Shown piece after piece: positions 15,029 to 23,008 of a DNA stretch of 64,000 nucleotides. Both the position numbers and the translations under genes were made by a program. The notes under the pieces are model-generated. The model made no database searches, was not told the origin of the DNA, and saw only the letters and a list, made by a program, of their open reading frames with translations. Each line of letters opens with the position of its first letter. Position 1 is the stretch's first letter. The DNA is from an uncultured Bacteroidales bacterium (GTDB lineage: Bacteria; Bacteroidota; Bacteroidia; Bacteroidales; Muribaculaceae), in contig CACZHT010000008.1 of NCBI GenBank assembly GCA_902781045.1, positions 62,001 to 126,000 of the forward strand, written 5' to 3'.

Positions 15029-17450
15029 TGGATGATGTCGTGTCGGGTTCGGCGGTGGGCTCGGGGACGGGAGGATTGACCTCGAGCGAGTCCATGTCGA
15101 GCGAGTCGGTGGCCAGATACATCGAGTCGGGCTCGTAGTTCTGCGAGCAGTCTTGATACTGCGCCGGGTCGATGTATTGCTGTGGCGGGCCGAATCGGCC
15201 ATGCAGGCCCTTGAAGGCCGGGTCGCTGAACACCAGCTGCATGAACGCGCCGCAGATGGGCAAGGCCGTCTTGCTGCCCTGGCCCAGTGCGCCCGTGCGG
15301 AAGTGAATCTGACGGTATTCGCCGCCCACCCATGCGCCGCACACGAGCTTGGGGCTCACGCACACAAACCATGCGTCGGCGTGGCGGTTGCTCGTGCCCG
15401 TCTTGCCGCCGAAGTCGGTGTCGTAGAGTGGCGAGGTCTTGTAGCCGTTGAATGCCATGGACGTGCCGCCGGCGTCGGTGCAGCCCGCCATGAGCATCTG
15501 CACCATGAGCCACGCGGCTCGGTAGCTGATGGCCTGGCGGTCATCGGGCCGTGCGCGGTAGATCTCGTTGCCGTTGCGGTCGATGATGTGGGTCACCATC
15601 ACCGGCGAGTGGGCGCGGCCGTTGTTGACCACGGTGCAGTAGCCGTTGACCAGCTCCAGCAGGTTGACGTCGCTCGACCCCAGCGACAGGGCCGGGGTGA
15701 CATCCAGGGGCGAGCGGATGCCCATGTCGCGGGCCGTCTGCGCCACCAGCGGCAGACCCACCTCGTTGCCCACACGCACCGCCACACTGTTGATGCTCTG
15801 GGCAAAGGCGGCACGCAGGGTCATGTCGGCCCCGCTGAAGCGGCCGTTGGCGTTGGTGGGCCGCCAGTGCTCCATCTCGCGCTTCTGCTCGTTGAACACC
15901 AGCGTGTCAATATAGGCGTCGCGGCGGCGCACGCAGGGCGTGAGCCCGTGTTCCATGGCCGTGGCATAGACAAAGAGCTTGAACGTGCTGCCTGGCTGGT
16001 GCATGGCGCTGACCTTGTCATACTTCCAGGTGTCGAAGTCCACATCGCCCACCCAGGCCTTGACATGGCCGTTGTGCGGGTCCATGGCGATGAAGCCCGT
16101 GTGCAGGAAGTGCAGCATATAGCGGATAGAGTCCATCGAACTCATCTCCATGTACAGACTGTCGTTGTCGTAGTCGAACAGATGCACCTGGTGCGGCAGG
16201 TTCATGTAGTAGTTGACCGAGTCCAGGTCGTTGGGATAGCGGGCCAGCAGCTTGCGGTAGACGTCGGTGTTGCGGGCCTTGTCCTCGACAAAGTTGGGGA
16301 TGGGCTGCCCCTGGTCGTCCACCCAGCAGTCCTGGCTGCCCCAGTGCTGCTCGAAGTTGCGCTGCACGATGCGCATCTTCTCGCTCACGGCCTGCTCGGC
16401 ATACTGCTGCATGCGCATGTCGATGGTGGTGTAGATCTTGAGCCCGTCGCGGTTCAGATCCATGCCGTGCTCGTCGCACCATGTGCTCAGTTCGGCGGCC
16501 ACGGCCTGGCGGAAGTACATCGCCGGGCCGTCGTAGGCACTCTCGACCGAGTAGTTCAGCTCGATGGGCAGCGACCGCAGCGAGTCGCACTCGGCTTGGG
16601 TCAGGTGCCCCAGCCGGCGGGCGTTGTCCAGTACGGTGTTGCGCCGCCGCAGGCTGTTCTTGGGGTTGAGGCGTGGGTTGTAGGTGCTGGTGGCCTTGAG
16701 GATGCCCACCAGCACGGCGCACTCCTGGCGGTTGAGCTCGCGCGGCGACTTGTCGAAGTAGGTCTTGGCCGCCGTCTTGATGCCGTAGGCGTTGCTGCCG
16801 AAGTCGACAGTGTTGGCATACATTTCCAGTATCTGCTGCTTGCTGTACCACATCTCGAGCTTGGTGGCAGTGATCCACTCCTTGCTCTTCATGATGAGCA
16901 TCTTCACGCCGGGGATGTAGCCCAGCAGGCCGGTCGAGTACTCGCGCGTGCGCAACATGTTCTTGACCAGCTGCTGCGACAGTGTGCTGGCACCGCGGGG
17001 CTTGCCGTGCAGCACCATGTCCTTGACGGCGGCGGCCAAGCCGCCGAAGTCGATGCCGTGGTGGCTGTAGAAGCGTTCGTCCTCGGTGTCAATCAGGATG
17101 GTGAAGAAGTCGGGCGTGATAGAGTCGTAGGGCACCGGCGTGCGGTTCTCATCGAAGTATTTGCCTATCTCGGTGCCGTCGGCGCTATAGATATAGCTGG
17201 CCACAGGCGTGTCGGGGTGCATGATGCGGTGGGTGCTGGGCGACTTGCCAAAGAGCCACAGGAAGTTGATGTCTACGGCTATCAGGTAGAGGATGAAGCA
17301 CACCACCAGTGTGGCCAGGGCAACCAGTGTCTTGACCCACCAGGGACGGCCGCGGTACAGCCCTTTGTACCAGTTCTTGAACCGCCGCCAGCCGCTTCGC
17401 GTCAGGTGCCAGCCACGCACAAGCAGGTTGTCTTTCTTGTCTTTCTTCAT
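15024..17450 (-). CDS. Class A penicillin-binding protein (PBP1A-like transglycosylase/transpeptidase)
   Basis: 808 residues. Builds and cross-links peptidoglycan at the periplasmic face of the inner membrane. Basic cytoplasmic tail, membrane anchor TLVALATLVVCFILYLIAVD (about residues 45-65), then a GT51 domain with catalytic Glu in IDTEDERFYSHHGID (about 119-133) and GGASTLSQQLVKN-type motif (GASTLSQQLVKNMLR). The transpeptidase has SxxK (STFK, about 485), SxN (SINS) and KTG (GKTGTSN, about 683). The ATG at 17450 is chosen because the upstream extension contains the TACCTTTG -7 box (17473-17480). Its stop codon lies in a CTAG nonamer array. Confidence 0.97.
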   Translation of the reverse strand: MKKDKKDNLLVRGWHLTRSGWRRFKNWYKGLYRGRPWWVKTLVALATLVVCFILYLIAVDINFLWLFGKSPSTHRIMHPDTPVASYIYSADGTEIGKYFDENRTPVPYDSITPDFFTILIDTEDERFYSHHGIDFGGLAAAVKDMVLHGKPRGASTLSQQLVKNMLRTREYSTGLLGYIPGVKMLIMKSKEWITATKLEMWYSKQQILEMYANTVDFGSNAYGIKTAAKTYFDKSPRELNRQECAVLVGILKATSTYNPRLNPKNSLRRRNTVLDNARRLGHLTQAECDSLRSLPIELNYSVESAYDGPAMYFRQAVAAELSTWCDEHGMDLNRDGLKIYTTIDMRMQQYAEQAVSEKMRIVQRNFEQHWGSQDCWVDDQGQPIPNFVEDKARNTDVYRKLLARYPNDLDSVNYYMNLPHQVHLFDYDNDSLYMEMSSMDSIRYMLHFLHTGFIAMDPHNGHVKAWVGDVDFDTWKYDKVSAMHQPGSTFKLFVYATAMEHGLTPCVRRRDAYIDTLVFNEQKREMEHWRPTNANGRFSGADMTLRAAFAQSINSVAVRVGNEVGLPLVAQTARDMGIRSPLDVTPALSLGSSDVNLLELVNGYCTVVNNGRAHSPVMVTHIIDRNGNEIYRARPDDRQAISYRAAWLMVQMLMAGCTDAGGTSMAFNGYKTSPLYDTDFGGKTGTSNRHADAWFVCVSPKLVCGAWVGGEYRQIHFRTGALGQGSKTALPICGAFMQLVFSDPAFKGLHGRFGPPQQYIDPAQYQDCSQNYEPDSMYLATDSLDMDSLEVNPPVPEPTAEPDTTSSI

Positions 17451-17472
17451 AGTTAGTTGAGCTATATCACGG

Positions 17473-17480
17473 CAAAGGTA
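17473..17480 (-). promoter_or_regulatory. -7 box for PBP1A
   Basis: Minus strand TACCTTTG, 22 bp before the ATG at 17450. Confidence 0.65.
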
Positions 17481-17553
17481 GTTATTAAATATGGTAAGAC
17501 CACCAAAACAAGCGTAATATTCACTAAATTTCACAAATCGCCCCTTTCTTAAA

Positions 17554-18187
17554 AACCGCGAATGTGGCAGGGAATTTAAATAAACCGCGAATTACGCGAA
17601 TGTGGCAGGGGATTAAATAAACCGCGAATTACGCGAATGTGGCAGAGGGATTAAAAGAACCGCGAATTACGCGAATGTGGCAGGGGATTAAATTAACCGC
17701 GAATTACGCGAATGTGGCAGGTTTTCATAAGAAAAAGCAGGGACATTCGCGTCATTCGCGGTTTTAAAAGAATCGTAGTGACATTCGCGTTATTCGCGGG
17801 TTGTTTTTGAAAAGCAGGGACATTCGCGTTATTCGCGGTTTTAAAAGAATCGCAGGGGCATTTGCGTTATTCGCGGTTTTAAAAGAATCGTAGTGACATT
17901 CGCGTCATTCGCGGTTTTAAAAGAATCGTAGTGACATTCGCGTTATTCGCGGTTTTAAAAGAATCGTAGTGACATTCGCGTCATTCGCGGTTTTAAAAGA
18001 ATCGCAGGGACATTTGCGTCATTCGCGGTTTTAAAAGAATCGTAGTGACATTCGCGTTATTCGCGGTTGTTTTTGAAAAGCAGGGACATTTGCGTCATTC
18101 GCGGTTTTAAAAGAATCGCAGGGACATTCGCGTTATTCGCGGTTTTAAAAGAATCATAGGGACATTCGCGGTGTTTGCGGTTTTTGG
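17554..18187. repeat. 38-bp repeat array in two opposing blocks (about 17 units)
   Basis: A left block (17554-17721) holds five units beginning AACCGCGAATTACGCGAATG, the first one shortened. A right block (17742-18187) holds twelve units beginning GACATTCGCGTTATTCGCGG at 17742, 17780, 17819, 17857, 17895, 17933, 17971, 18009, 18047, 18085, 18123 and 18161, a period of 38 (once 39). The right-block core is the reverse complement of the left-block core, so the region is a giant inverted repeat. Units differ by a few positions and two carry a TTGTTTTTGAAAAG variant. There is no coding frame and no unique spacer. Confidence 0.95.
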
Positions 18188-18235
18188 TCGAACTTTCGGT
18201 AAAAATTGGGTGCCGAAAAATGCCGAAAGTTCGAC
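18187..18235. repeat. Hairpin at the array border
   Basis: GTCGAACTTTCGG (18187-18199) pairs perfectly with CCGAAAGTTCGAC (18223-18235), immediately after the last array unit. Confidence 0.75.
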
Positions 18236-18397
18236 TCGGTGTTTTGCTTGTTTCAGAAGGGGCTATTGGATGCGGTTGGTGATAAATGTGCTCGGTTTTG
18301 GATGAAAAATTGTCTGAAAGATGCTATTCTTCCTAGGTAATCACAAAATGATAATTTTTTCTCACGAAATGATAACACTGCTACAATAGGTAGGTTG

Positions 18398-18405
18398 TAA
18401 CTTTG
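18398..18405 (+). promoter_or_regulatory. -7 box upstream of a small ORF
   Basis: TAACTTTG, with the first ATG of the downstream frame only 5 bp away, so translation more likely begins at the ATG at 18459. Confidence 0.55.
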
Positions 18406-18458
18406 CACTAATGAAATTTATGGCTCATTGTTGGCCATCGACAAGACCCCCAAATTTG

Positions 18459-18647
18459 ATGCAGCCCGATAAGCGCGAAAATATCGAAAAAATGCGTCAC
18501 CATCTGGCTCAGGATTACGTCAATCATTTGCTTGGCGACCTGCTTGCGGTGGATGACACCGATTTCTTGCCCCTTGACATCAAGGACGAGGCTGGCGTGT
18601 CATCACCTGACGACAACACCGATCTTGAAAGTGAAGTTAATTCATAA
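18459..18647 (+). CDS. Small acidic hypothetical protein
   Basis: 62 residues from ATG 18459 (MQPDKRENIEKMRHHLAQ), with a predicted helical N-terminal half and an acidic tail rich in Asp and Glu. An upstream ATG at 18411 would add 16 residues, but it lies at the likely transcription start. A proper -7 box upstream supports expression. No family recognised. It stands alone between the 38-bp array and the C-rich repeats, so it could also be a remnant of a longer gene. Confidence 0.45.
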   Translation: MQPDKRENIEKMRHHLAQDYVNHLLGDLLAVDDTDFLPLDIKDEAGVSSPDDNTDLESEVNS

Positions 18648-18654
18648 TGGAGGC

Positions 18655-18830
18655 AGATTCCTCACCCCTGCCAGGGGAGGGGAAAGTAGGGAGGCCGCAA
18701 GTCCCTCTCCCCAGATAGGGGAGAGGTTAGGTGAGGGGTCATCGCCACCATATGCTTCACAACGTCGCCGCTACTCAACCCCACCCCTGACCCCTCCCCT
18801 GCCAGGGGAGGGGGAAGCAGGGAGGCTGCA
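18655..18830. repeat. C-rich palindromic repeat cluster (left of lipoprotein)
   Basis: Contains units of the form CCCCTGCCAGGGGAGGGG and TCCCTCTCCCCAGATAGGGG, each self-complementary. The stretch 18690-18752 (GCAAGTCCCTCTCCCC... to GGGGTCATCGCCAC) recurs nearly unchanged at 19915-19974 on the other side of the lipoprotein gene, in the same orientation. Confidence 0.85.
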
Positions 18831-18889
18831 ATTCGCAACATTAACTGTTATAATAATCGATTTTGTTTAACCCACTAAACAACAAACCT

Positions 18890-19801
18890 ATGAACAAAAA
18901 ATTGATGATTCTGGCGACTGCAACAGTCGCACTGGCAACCATGAGTTGCACCGGCAATGCCGAGAGCAATGCCACCGGCGGCGACACCACCGCCACCGAG
19001 CAGACCACCGAGGCCACGCAAGCCGACCCGGTGTGGGACATTGACTTCCCCAAGAACCTGAAGATTGACGTCGAGCAGGGCCAGAACGTGCTGGTGCCGC
19101 TGCGCTACTTCACCTACGCCGAGGAAGGCCACACCATCAGCAAGTATTGCCGACTGGCCCACGAACAGGTCAAGGAAGTGCGCCCCGAGGGCGTGATTGT
19201 AGACCACATCAAGGGCGTGGTGGTGCCTAATGCGGTGGTGGTGCCCATCCCCACCGGCCAGACGGCCCAGGAGGGCGACATCATCGTCACCTGGCTGCAG
19301 AAGGGCGGCGGCGACTTGCAGCGCGCCATCGTGACCGATGCCAGCAACCCCAAGCAGCCCAAGATCGTGTACACCGACCTCGACTGGAAGGAAGACGGCA
19401 AGGGATTTGCCAACAAGTATGAGAACTTCGAGGTGGAGGAGAACAGCTTCTATGTGCTCAAGCCCGGCGAGTGGATGCCCGGAGCATCGGTGGTGCGCAA
19501 ACACGACACGCACGCCGACGAGTGGGTCTACTATCGCCTGGTGCACGAGGCCGACGGCAAGGTGCTGCTCATGGACGTGACCAACAACTCGCACGTGTTC
19601 CCCAAGAGCGAATGCAAGCTGGTGGACCTGAACAAGGACATCAAGGTGGGCGACAAGGTGTGGTATGTGTTTGTCTCGGGCTTCATCAACAAGGGTGGCG
19701 AGGTCACCAAGGTGGACAAGAAGAAGGGTCTGGTCTGGCTCAAGGATCAGTGGGACAAGGAGACCATCTGCTCGATCCTCGAGGTCACCAAGGAACTCTG
19801 A
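18890..19801 (+). CDS. Lipoprotein of unknown function
   Basis: 303 residues from ATG 18890. Signal peptide with lipobox ATMSC (Cys about 20), then a Thr/Glu/Ala-rich linker (GGDTTATEQTTEATQADP) typical of surface lipoproteins. The folded part begins VWDIDFPKNLKIDVEQGQ. It has short beta-rich segments with repeated DKVWYVFVSG / DEWVYYRLV patterns, perhaps two SH3-like or beta-barrel repeats. A TTG 27 bp upstream is in frame but adds only MFNPLNNKP before the signal peptide, so it was rejected. It is flanked on both sides by direct copies of a C-rich repeat. No family recognised. Confidence 0.8.
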   Translation: MNKKLMILATATVALATMSCTGNAESNATGGDTTATEQTTEATQADPVWDIDFPKNLKIDVEQGQNVLVPLRYFTYAEEGHTISKYCRLAHEQVKEVRPEGVIVDHIKGVVVPNAVVVPIPTGQTAQEGDIIVTWLQKGGGDLQRAIVTDASNPKQPKIVYTDLDWKEDGKGFANKYENFEVEENSFYVLKPGEWMPGASVVRKHDTHADEWVYYRLVHEADGKVLLMDVTNNSHVFPKSECKLVDLNKDIKVGDKVWYVFVSGFINKGGEVTKVDKKKGLVWLKDQWDKETICSILEVTKEL

Positions 19802-19803
19802 CT

Positions 19804-19833
19804 TAATTCATAATTTATAATTCATAATTCATA
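19804..19833. repeat. Heptamer-period array, 4 units
   Basis: AATTCAT, AATTTAT, AATTCAT, AATTCAT from 19805, directly behind the lipoprotein stop. The same words occur at 436-456. Confidence 0.85.
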
Positions 19834-19845
19834 ATGTAGGCAGCT

Positions 19846-19975
19846 CCCTCTCCCCAGCCTGGGGAGGGGGAGTGGTGCTACAATCCCTCTCCCCTGCCAG
19901 GGGAGAGGAAGGCAGGGAGGCAGCAAGTCCCTCTCCCCTGATAGGGGAGAGGCTAGGAGAGGGGTCATCGCCACA
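19846..19975. repeat. C-rich palindromic repeat cluster (right of lipoprotein)
   Basis: Three self-complementary units (CTCCCCAGCCTGGGGAG, CTCCCCTGCCAGGGGAG, CTCCCCTGATAGGGGAG). The last 60 bp repeat the sequence at 18690-18752. Confidence 0.85.
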
Positions 19976-20059
19976 AGATCATGCAAATATTGGAACACGC
20001 AACCACCAGGCGAGAGCGACTCCGAGCTCCCCAGGCGGCTAAATTGGCGCACGCTATCG

Positions 20060-20165
20060 CGTGCGGAAATCTTACAAAATCTGTCTCAAAATCTCACATA
20101 GGCAGAAAAATAAATTAAGTAGCAACTGTGCGATTTTGTTTGCTAAATGGAGCAAGGCGATGCAC
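20060..20165. repeat. Dispersed element shared with the window's right end
   Basis: The segment reading (minus strand) from TTGCTCCATTTAGC through ATCGCACAGTTGCTA to TTTTTCTGCCTATGT recurs at 63911-64000 in opposite orientation, with a small mosaic difference in the middle. No gene is visible between 19802 and 20307 otherwise. Confidence 0.8.
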
Positions 20166-20195
20166 CAAAACAATTCACCATGCACCAATCGTGCA

Positions 20196-20227
20196 CAGCC
20201 TGGCTGTCAGAGCCAGGCTGCTTTTTT
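20196..20227 (+). terminator. Intrinsic terminator without an obvious upstream gene
   Basis: CAGCCTGGCT (20196-20205) pairs with AGCCAGGCTG (20211-20220), 5-nt loop, followed by CTTTTTT. The nearest upstream plus-strand gene ends about 395 bp away, so a short untranslated RNA may end here. Confidence 0.7.
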
Positions 20228-20282
20228 GCTGCTCCACGCGAAAAAAGTGGGCAGCGAATCATTTTATTTAACTTTAAATTAT

Positions 20283-20290
20283 TATCTTTG
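20283..20290 (+). promoter_or_regulatory. -7 box for the AAA ATPase gene
   Basis: TATCTTTG, 17 bp before the ATG at 20308. Confidence 0.65.
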
Positions 20291-20307
20291 CAATAAAATT
20301 TGTGAAG

Positions 20308-21450
20308 ATGATGGACAGATTGACTGAAATCAACCCCTTTGTTGTTGGCAAGTATGTCAGCGACAGATACTTCTGCGATCGCAGCAAGGAGACCGAGACG
20401 CTCATCAGGCACCTCACGAATGGTCGTCATGTCGCCCTCATTGCCCCCCGAAGGTTGGGGAAGAGCGAACTGATCAAGCACTGTTTCAGGCAAACGGAGA
20501 TGACCGACAACTTCTATACCTTCTTTGTTGACATTTACGCCACATCGACACTACAGGACTTGGTCTATGTCCTGAGCCGGGCGGTGTATGAGCAGCTCAA
20601 GCCCCGCGCCGACGCTTGGCGCGAGAAGTTTTTCCAGATCGTCAGTTCGTTGAGGTTAGGGTTCAAGCTGGATGCGCTGACGGGTGAACCGACATTTGAC
20701 ATCGGGCTGGGCGACATCTCAGCTCCTGACGTGACGTTACAGCAGATATTTGCCTACATTGCTGCCGCCGACCGCCCGTGTGTTATAGCCATCGACGAGT
20801 TTCAGCAGATAGGCAATTATCCCGAAAAGAACGTCGAAGCCCTGTTGCGCACTCACATGCAGCAATGCGAAAACGCTGTTTTTGTGTTTGCCGGCAGCAA
20901 GCGGCATGTGATGGCGCAGATGTTCAACTCGCCCAACCAGCCATTCTACAGCAGTGCCATCGCCATGGAGTTGGGTCCGATAGCGCGTGACACCTATGCA
21001 GAGTTTGCCATGTCGCTCTTTGAGCAACGCGGCAAGTCGCTCAATCGCAATGTGGTAGACCAAATCTACGAGCAGCTCCATGGCATCACCTGGTTCTTGC
21101 AGATGATGATGAACGAGCTGTTTGCGCTCACCGCCGACGGCCAGTGCTGCACGGTCGACTACATTCCCGTCGCTTGGCAACAAATCATGAACACACAAGA
21201 CACCATCTACCGTGAGATGATGGCGCACCTATCGTCGCGGCAGAAGCAACTGCTGCAGGCCATAGCGCGTGCCGGAGCGGTCAAAGAAATCACCTCAGGC
21301 AGATTCCTCCAGAGCCACAAGCTGGGCACAGCGAGTTCGGTGCAGTCGGCACTGCGGGTGCTGCTTGAGCGGCAGCTGGTCACGCAGCAAGATAGGTGCT
21401 ACAGCATCTATGACCCCTTCTTCAGCCACTGGATTGTCGGTCACTTCTGA
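20308..21450 (+). CDS. AAA-type ATPase (archaeal-type/STAND-like ATP-binding protein)
   Basis: 380 residues. Walker A is APRRLGKSE near residues 47-55 and Walker B is CVIAIDEFQQI near 158-168, followed by FAGSKRHVM (sensor region). The C-terminus has a winged-helix-like region (LLQAIARAGAVKEITSGRFL ... SVQSALRVLLERQLV) ending in YSIYDPFFSHWI, as in the archaeal ATPase/ATPase_2 family. The start lies downstream of a TATCTTTG promoter; a GTG two codons earlier is possible. Such proteins are abundant in Bacteroidales and mostly uncharacterised. It is a single-gene unit ending at a hairpin. Confidence 0.88.
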   Translation: MMDRLTEINPFVVGKYVSDRYFCDRSKETETLIRHLTNGRHVALIAPRRLGKSELIKHCFRQTEMTDNFYTFFVDIYATSTLQDLVYVLSRAVYEQLKPRADAWREKFFQIVSSLRLGFKLDALTGEPTFDIGLGDISAPDVTLQQIFAYIAAADRPCVIAIDEFQQIGNYPEKNVEALLRTHMQQCENAVFVFAGSKRHVMAQMFNSPNQPFYSSAIAMELGPIARDTYAEFAMSLFEQRGKSLNRNVVDQIYEQLHGITWFLQMMMNELFALTADGQCCTVDYIPVAWQQIMNTQDTIYREMMAHLSSRQKQLLQAIARAGAVKEITSGRFLQSHKLGTASSVQSALRVLLERQLVTQQDRCYSIYDPFFSHWIVGHF

Positions 21451-21477
21451 CGCCATGCGTGGGGATTGTAAAACAAG

Positions 21478-21511
21478 TGTGGGGCGTGCCACCTGATGGG
21501 CACGCCCCACA
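21478..21511. terminator. Bidirectional hairpin between convergent genes
   Basis: TGTGGGGCGTGCC (21478-21490) pairs perfectly with GGCACGCCCCACA (21499-21511), between the ATPase gene and the end of the Sus-like operon. Confidence 0.75.
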
Positions 21512-21548
21512 TTCAAAAAGTGCTTATGAGATGAATTGTTTCAGGTAA

Positions 21549-22082
21549 TCAGAATCCGGCGTAGCGGACACCATGGATATGGTAGACAATGTCGGGATCG
21601 TCATCGCTGAACTGGATGTCATACTCGATGGCATCGGTGGGCTTGCCGTTGACATTGACACCGCCGTCCTTGATGATCTTGCCATTGGTGATGGTCATGA
21701 AGGCATCTTCCTGGCCGATGACATGCTCATCCTCGTCCTTGACATCGTAGGTGTAGATGTACACATCTTTGCACGAGAAGGTCTTGGCATTGTAGTCAAC
21801 CTGCATCTTACCGGTATAGTCCCAGAAGTTGCCTTGGTCGCTGATCCACATCACGTCTGCGTCGTTGTTGGCAGTGTTGTAGGTGAGCATGTTCCACTGG
21901 CCCAGGCCATAGTAGTCGCCCAGGTTCTCTCCGCCATAAATCACATCGCAGGTGACTACCCAGTGTCCGCACATGTCCTCGACAGCGGTTCCACCGGCCG
22001 GCTCGTTGGTCTCGGTGCTGCACGAGGCAAGCCCCAGGCCCAGCACGAGTGCCGTCACAAAGAATGAAATATACTTTTTCAT
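21549..22082 (-). CDS. Surface lipoprotein, lipid-binding-like, last gene of the Sus-like operon
   Basis: 177 residues from ATG 22082. Signal peptide with lipobox LASC, then CGHWVVTCDVIYGGENLG, a lipocalin-like small beta-barrel pattern. It resembles the small lipoproteins (Lipid_bd, PF12888-like) that end many SusC/SusD operons, though the family call is tentative. 30 bp after the upstream lipoprotein gene on the same strand. It probably sits on the outer membrane and assists ligand binding by the SusC/D complex. Confidence 0.75.
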   Translation of the reverse strand: MKKYISFFVTALVLGLGLASCSTETNEPAGGTAVEDMCGHWVVTCDVIYGGENLGDYYGLGQWNMLTYNTANNDADVMWISDQGNFWDYTGKMQVDYNAKTFSCKDVYIYTYDVKDEDEHVIGQEDAFMTITNGKIIKDGGVNVNGKPTDAIEYDIQFSDDDPDIVYHIHGVRYAGF

Positions 22083-22112
22083 AATCATAGTCATTATTTT
22101 AATGTTTCAACA

Positions 22113-22892
22113 TTACTGAACCTTGTGCAGCACAATGTCCATGAAGATCTGTCCGGCGTAGCTCAGATTATAAGAGATGGTTCCGGTCTCGGCGTCATAG
22201 ACACCGTTCTCGATATAGTCCAGTCCATCGCCCCAAGCCCGGATGTTGCTGCTGATGAGCGAGATGTTGCCATCGTTGTCGAGGCTGACATATCCCGTCA
22301 TCATGCCCATGCCGGCACCGTATTGCGCACCGAAGCCGCGAATCTGCTCATACCAGCCTCCCAACAGGTCGTTGACCTGGAAGAAGCCCGGGGCCAGTCG
22401 CTTGAACGTGATGCCCACACACTGGCTGGTGTAGCCGTAATTTGCCGCGTAGGCTGCGAACGGGGTCTTGCTGGCGCCATAGAGCGAAGCGTTCATGTCG
22501 GTATCGTAGGTGCCCGCCATATCGAGTGTGACAGTGGGGTCGCACACGCAGACCGTGCGGGTGACCGACGACACGTAGCCGTCACTGCCCGGAGCTGAAT
22601 AGGTCACATAGTAGAAACCCATCGTGTTCGGGTCCACCTCATCGGCACCCGTGACGGTCACCTGGCTGGTGATGTCCTTGACTTCGCCGGAAGCCTTGTC
22701 GTAGAGCTGTGCCTTGCAGCCTGGATCGACAAATTCTGTGCCTACGGGGACAATCATGAATTCATCGCCCTCCATCGTGAGCTCGGCAAAATAGGTCAGA
22801 CGCGAGTCGGTCAGCTCATCCTTGCCGTCGTTGCACGATGCCAGTGTGAGCACGCCAAGCGTCAAAAGACCCAACAAATATAATTTCTTCAT
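22113..22892 (-). CDS. SusE-position surface lipoprotein (DUF5012/Ig-like)
   Basis: 259 residues. Lipobox LASC (Cys20). The N-terminal half has an immunoglobulin-like domain with VGTEFVDPGCKAQLYDKASG and YYVTYSAPGSDGYVSSVTRTV, the pattern of DUF5011/DUF5012 domains. The C-terminal half is Gly/Tyr-rich with a sequence similar to the end of many Bacteroidales Sus-operon lipoproteins (YENGVYDAETGTISYNLSY-like). The gene follows SusD after a 116-bp gap filled with heptamer repeats. Likely an accessory ligand-binding lipoprotein. Confidence 0.8.
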   Translation of the reverse strand: MKKLYLLGLLTLGVLTLASCNDGKDELTDSRLTYFAELTMEGDEFMIVPVGTEFVDPGCKAQLYDKASGEVKDITSQVTVTGADEVDPNTMGFYYVTYSAPGSDGYVSSVTRTVCVCDPTVTLDMAGTYDTDMNASLYGASKTPFAAYAANYGYTSQCVGITFKRLAPGFFQVNDLLGGWYEQIRGFGAQYGAGMGMMTGYVSLDNDGNISLISSNIRAWGDGLDYIENGVYDAETGTISYNLSYAGQIFMDIVLHKVQ

Positions 22893-22930
22893 AATTGATC
22901 GATTTTTGAGTTAGTTCTTTAAGTTTCGGG

Positions 22931-23005
22931 GTAGCGAGTAGCGAGTAACGAGTAACGAGTTTCCTCTCTGTTCACTTTCCGCTGTTCGCTGTTCGCTATT
23001 TGCAG
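22931..23005. repeat. Heptamer-period array, about 10 units, between susD-like and DUF5012 genes
   Basis: GTAGCGA, GTAGCGA, GTAACGA, GTAACGA, GTTTCCT, then CTGTTCA, CTTTCCG, CTGTTCG, CTGTTCG, CTATTTG. The second half approximates the reverse complement of the first half, so the region can fold. Confidence 0.8.
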
Positions 23006-23008
23006 TTA

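Noticed and set aside
17554..18187. CRISPR array
   Set aside because: Units are contiguous and similar along their full 38 bp, there are no unique spacers, the two blocks have opposite orientation, and no cas gene is in the window.
20061..20327. 88-residue ORF
   Set aside because: It runs through a dispersed repeat and an intrinsic terminator and overlaps the promoter of the AAA ATPase gene.
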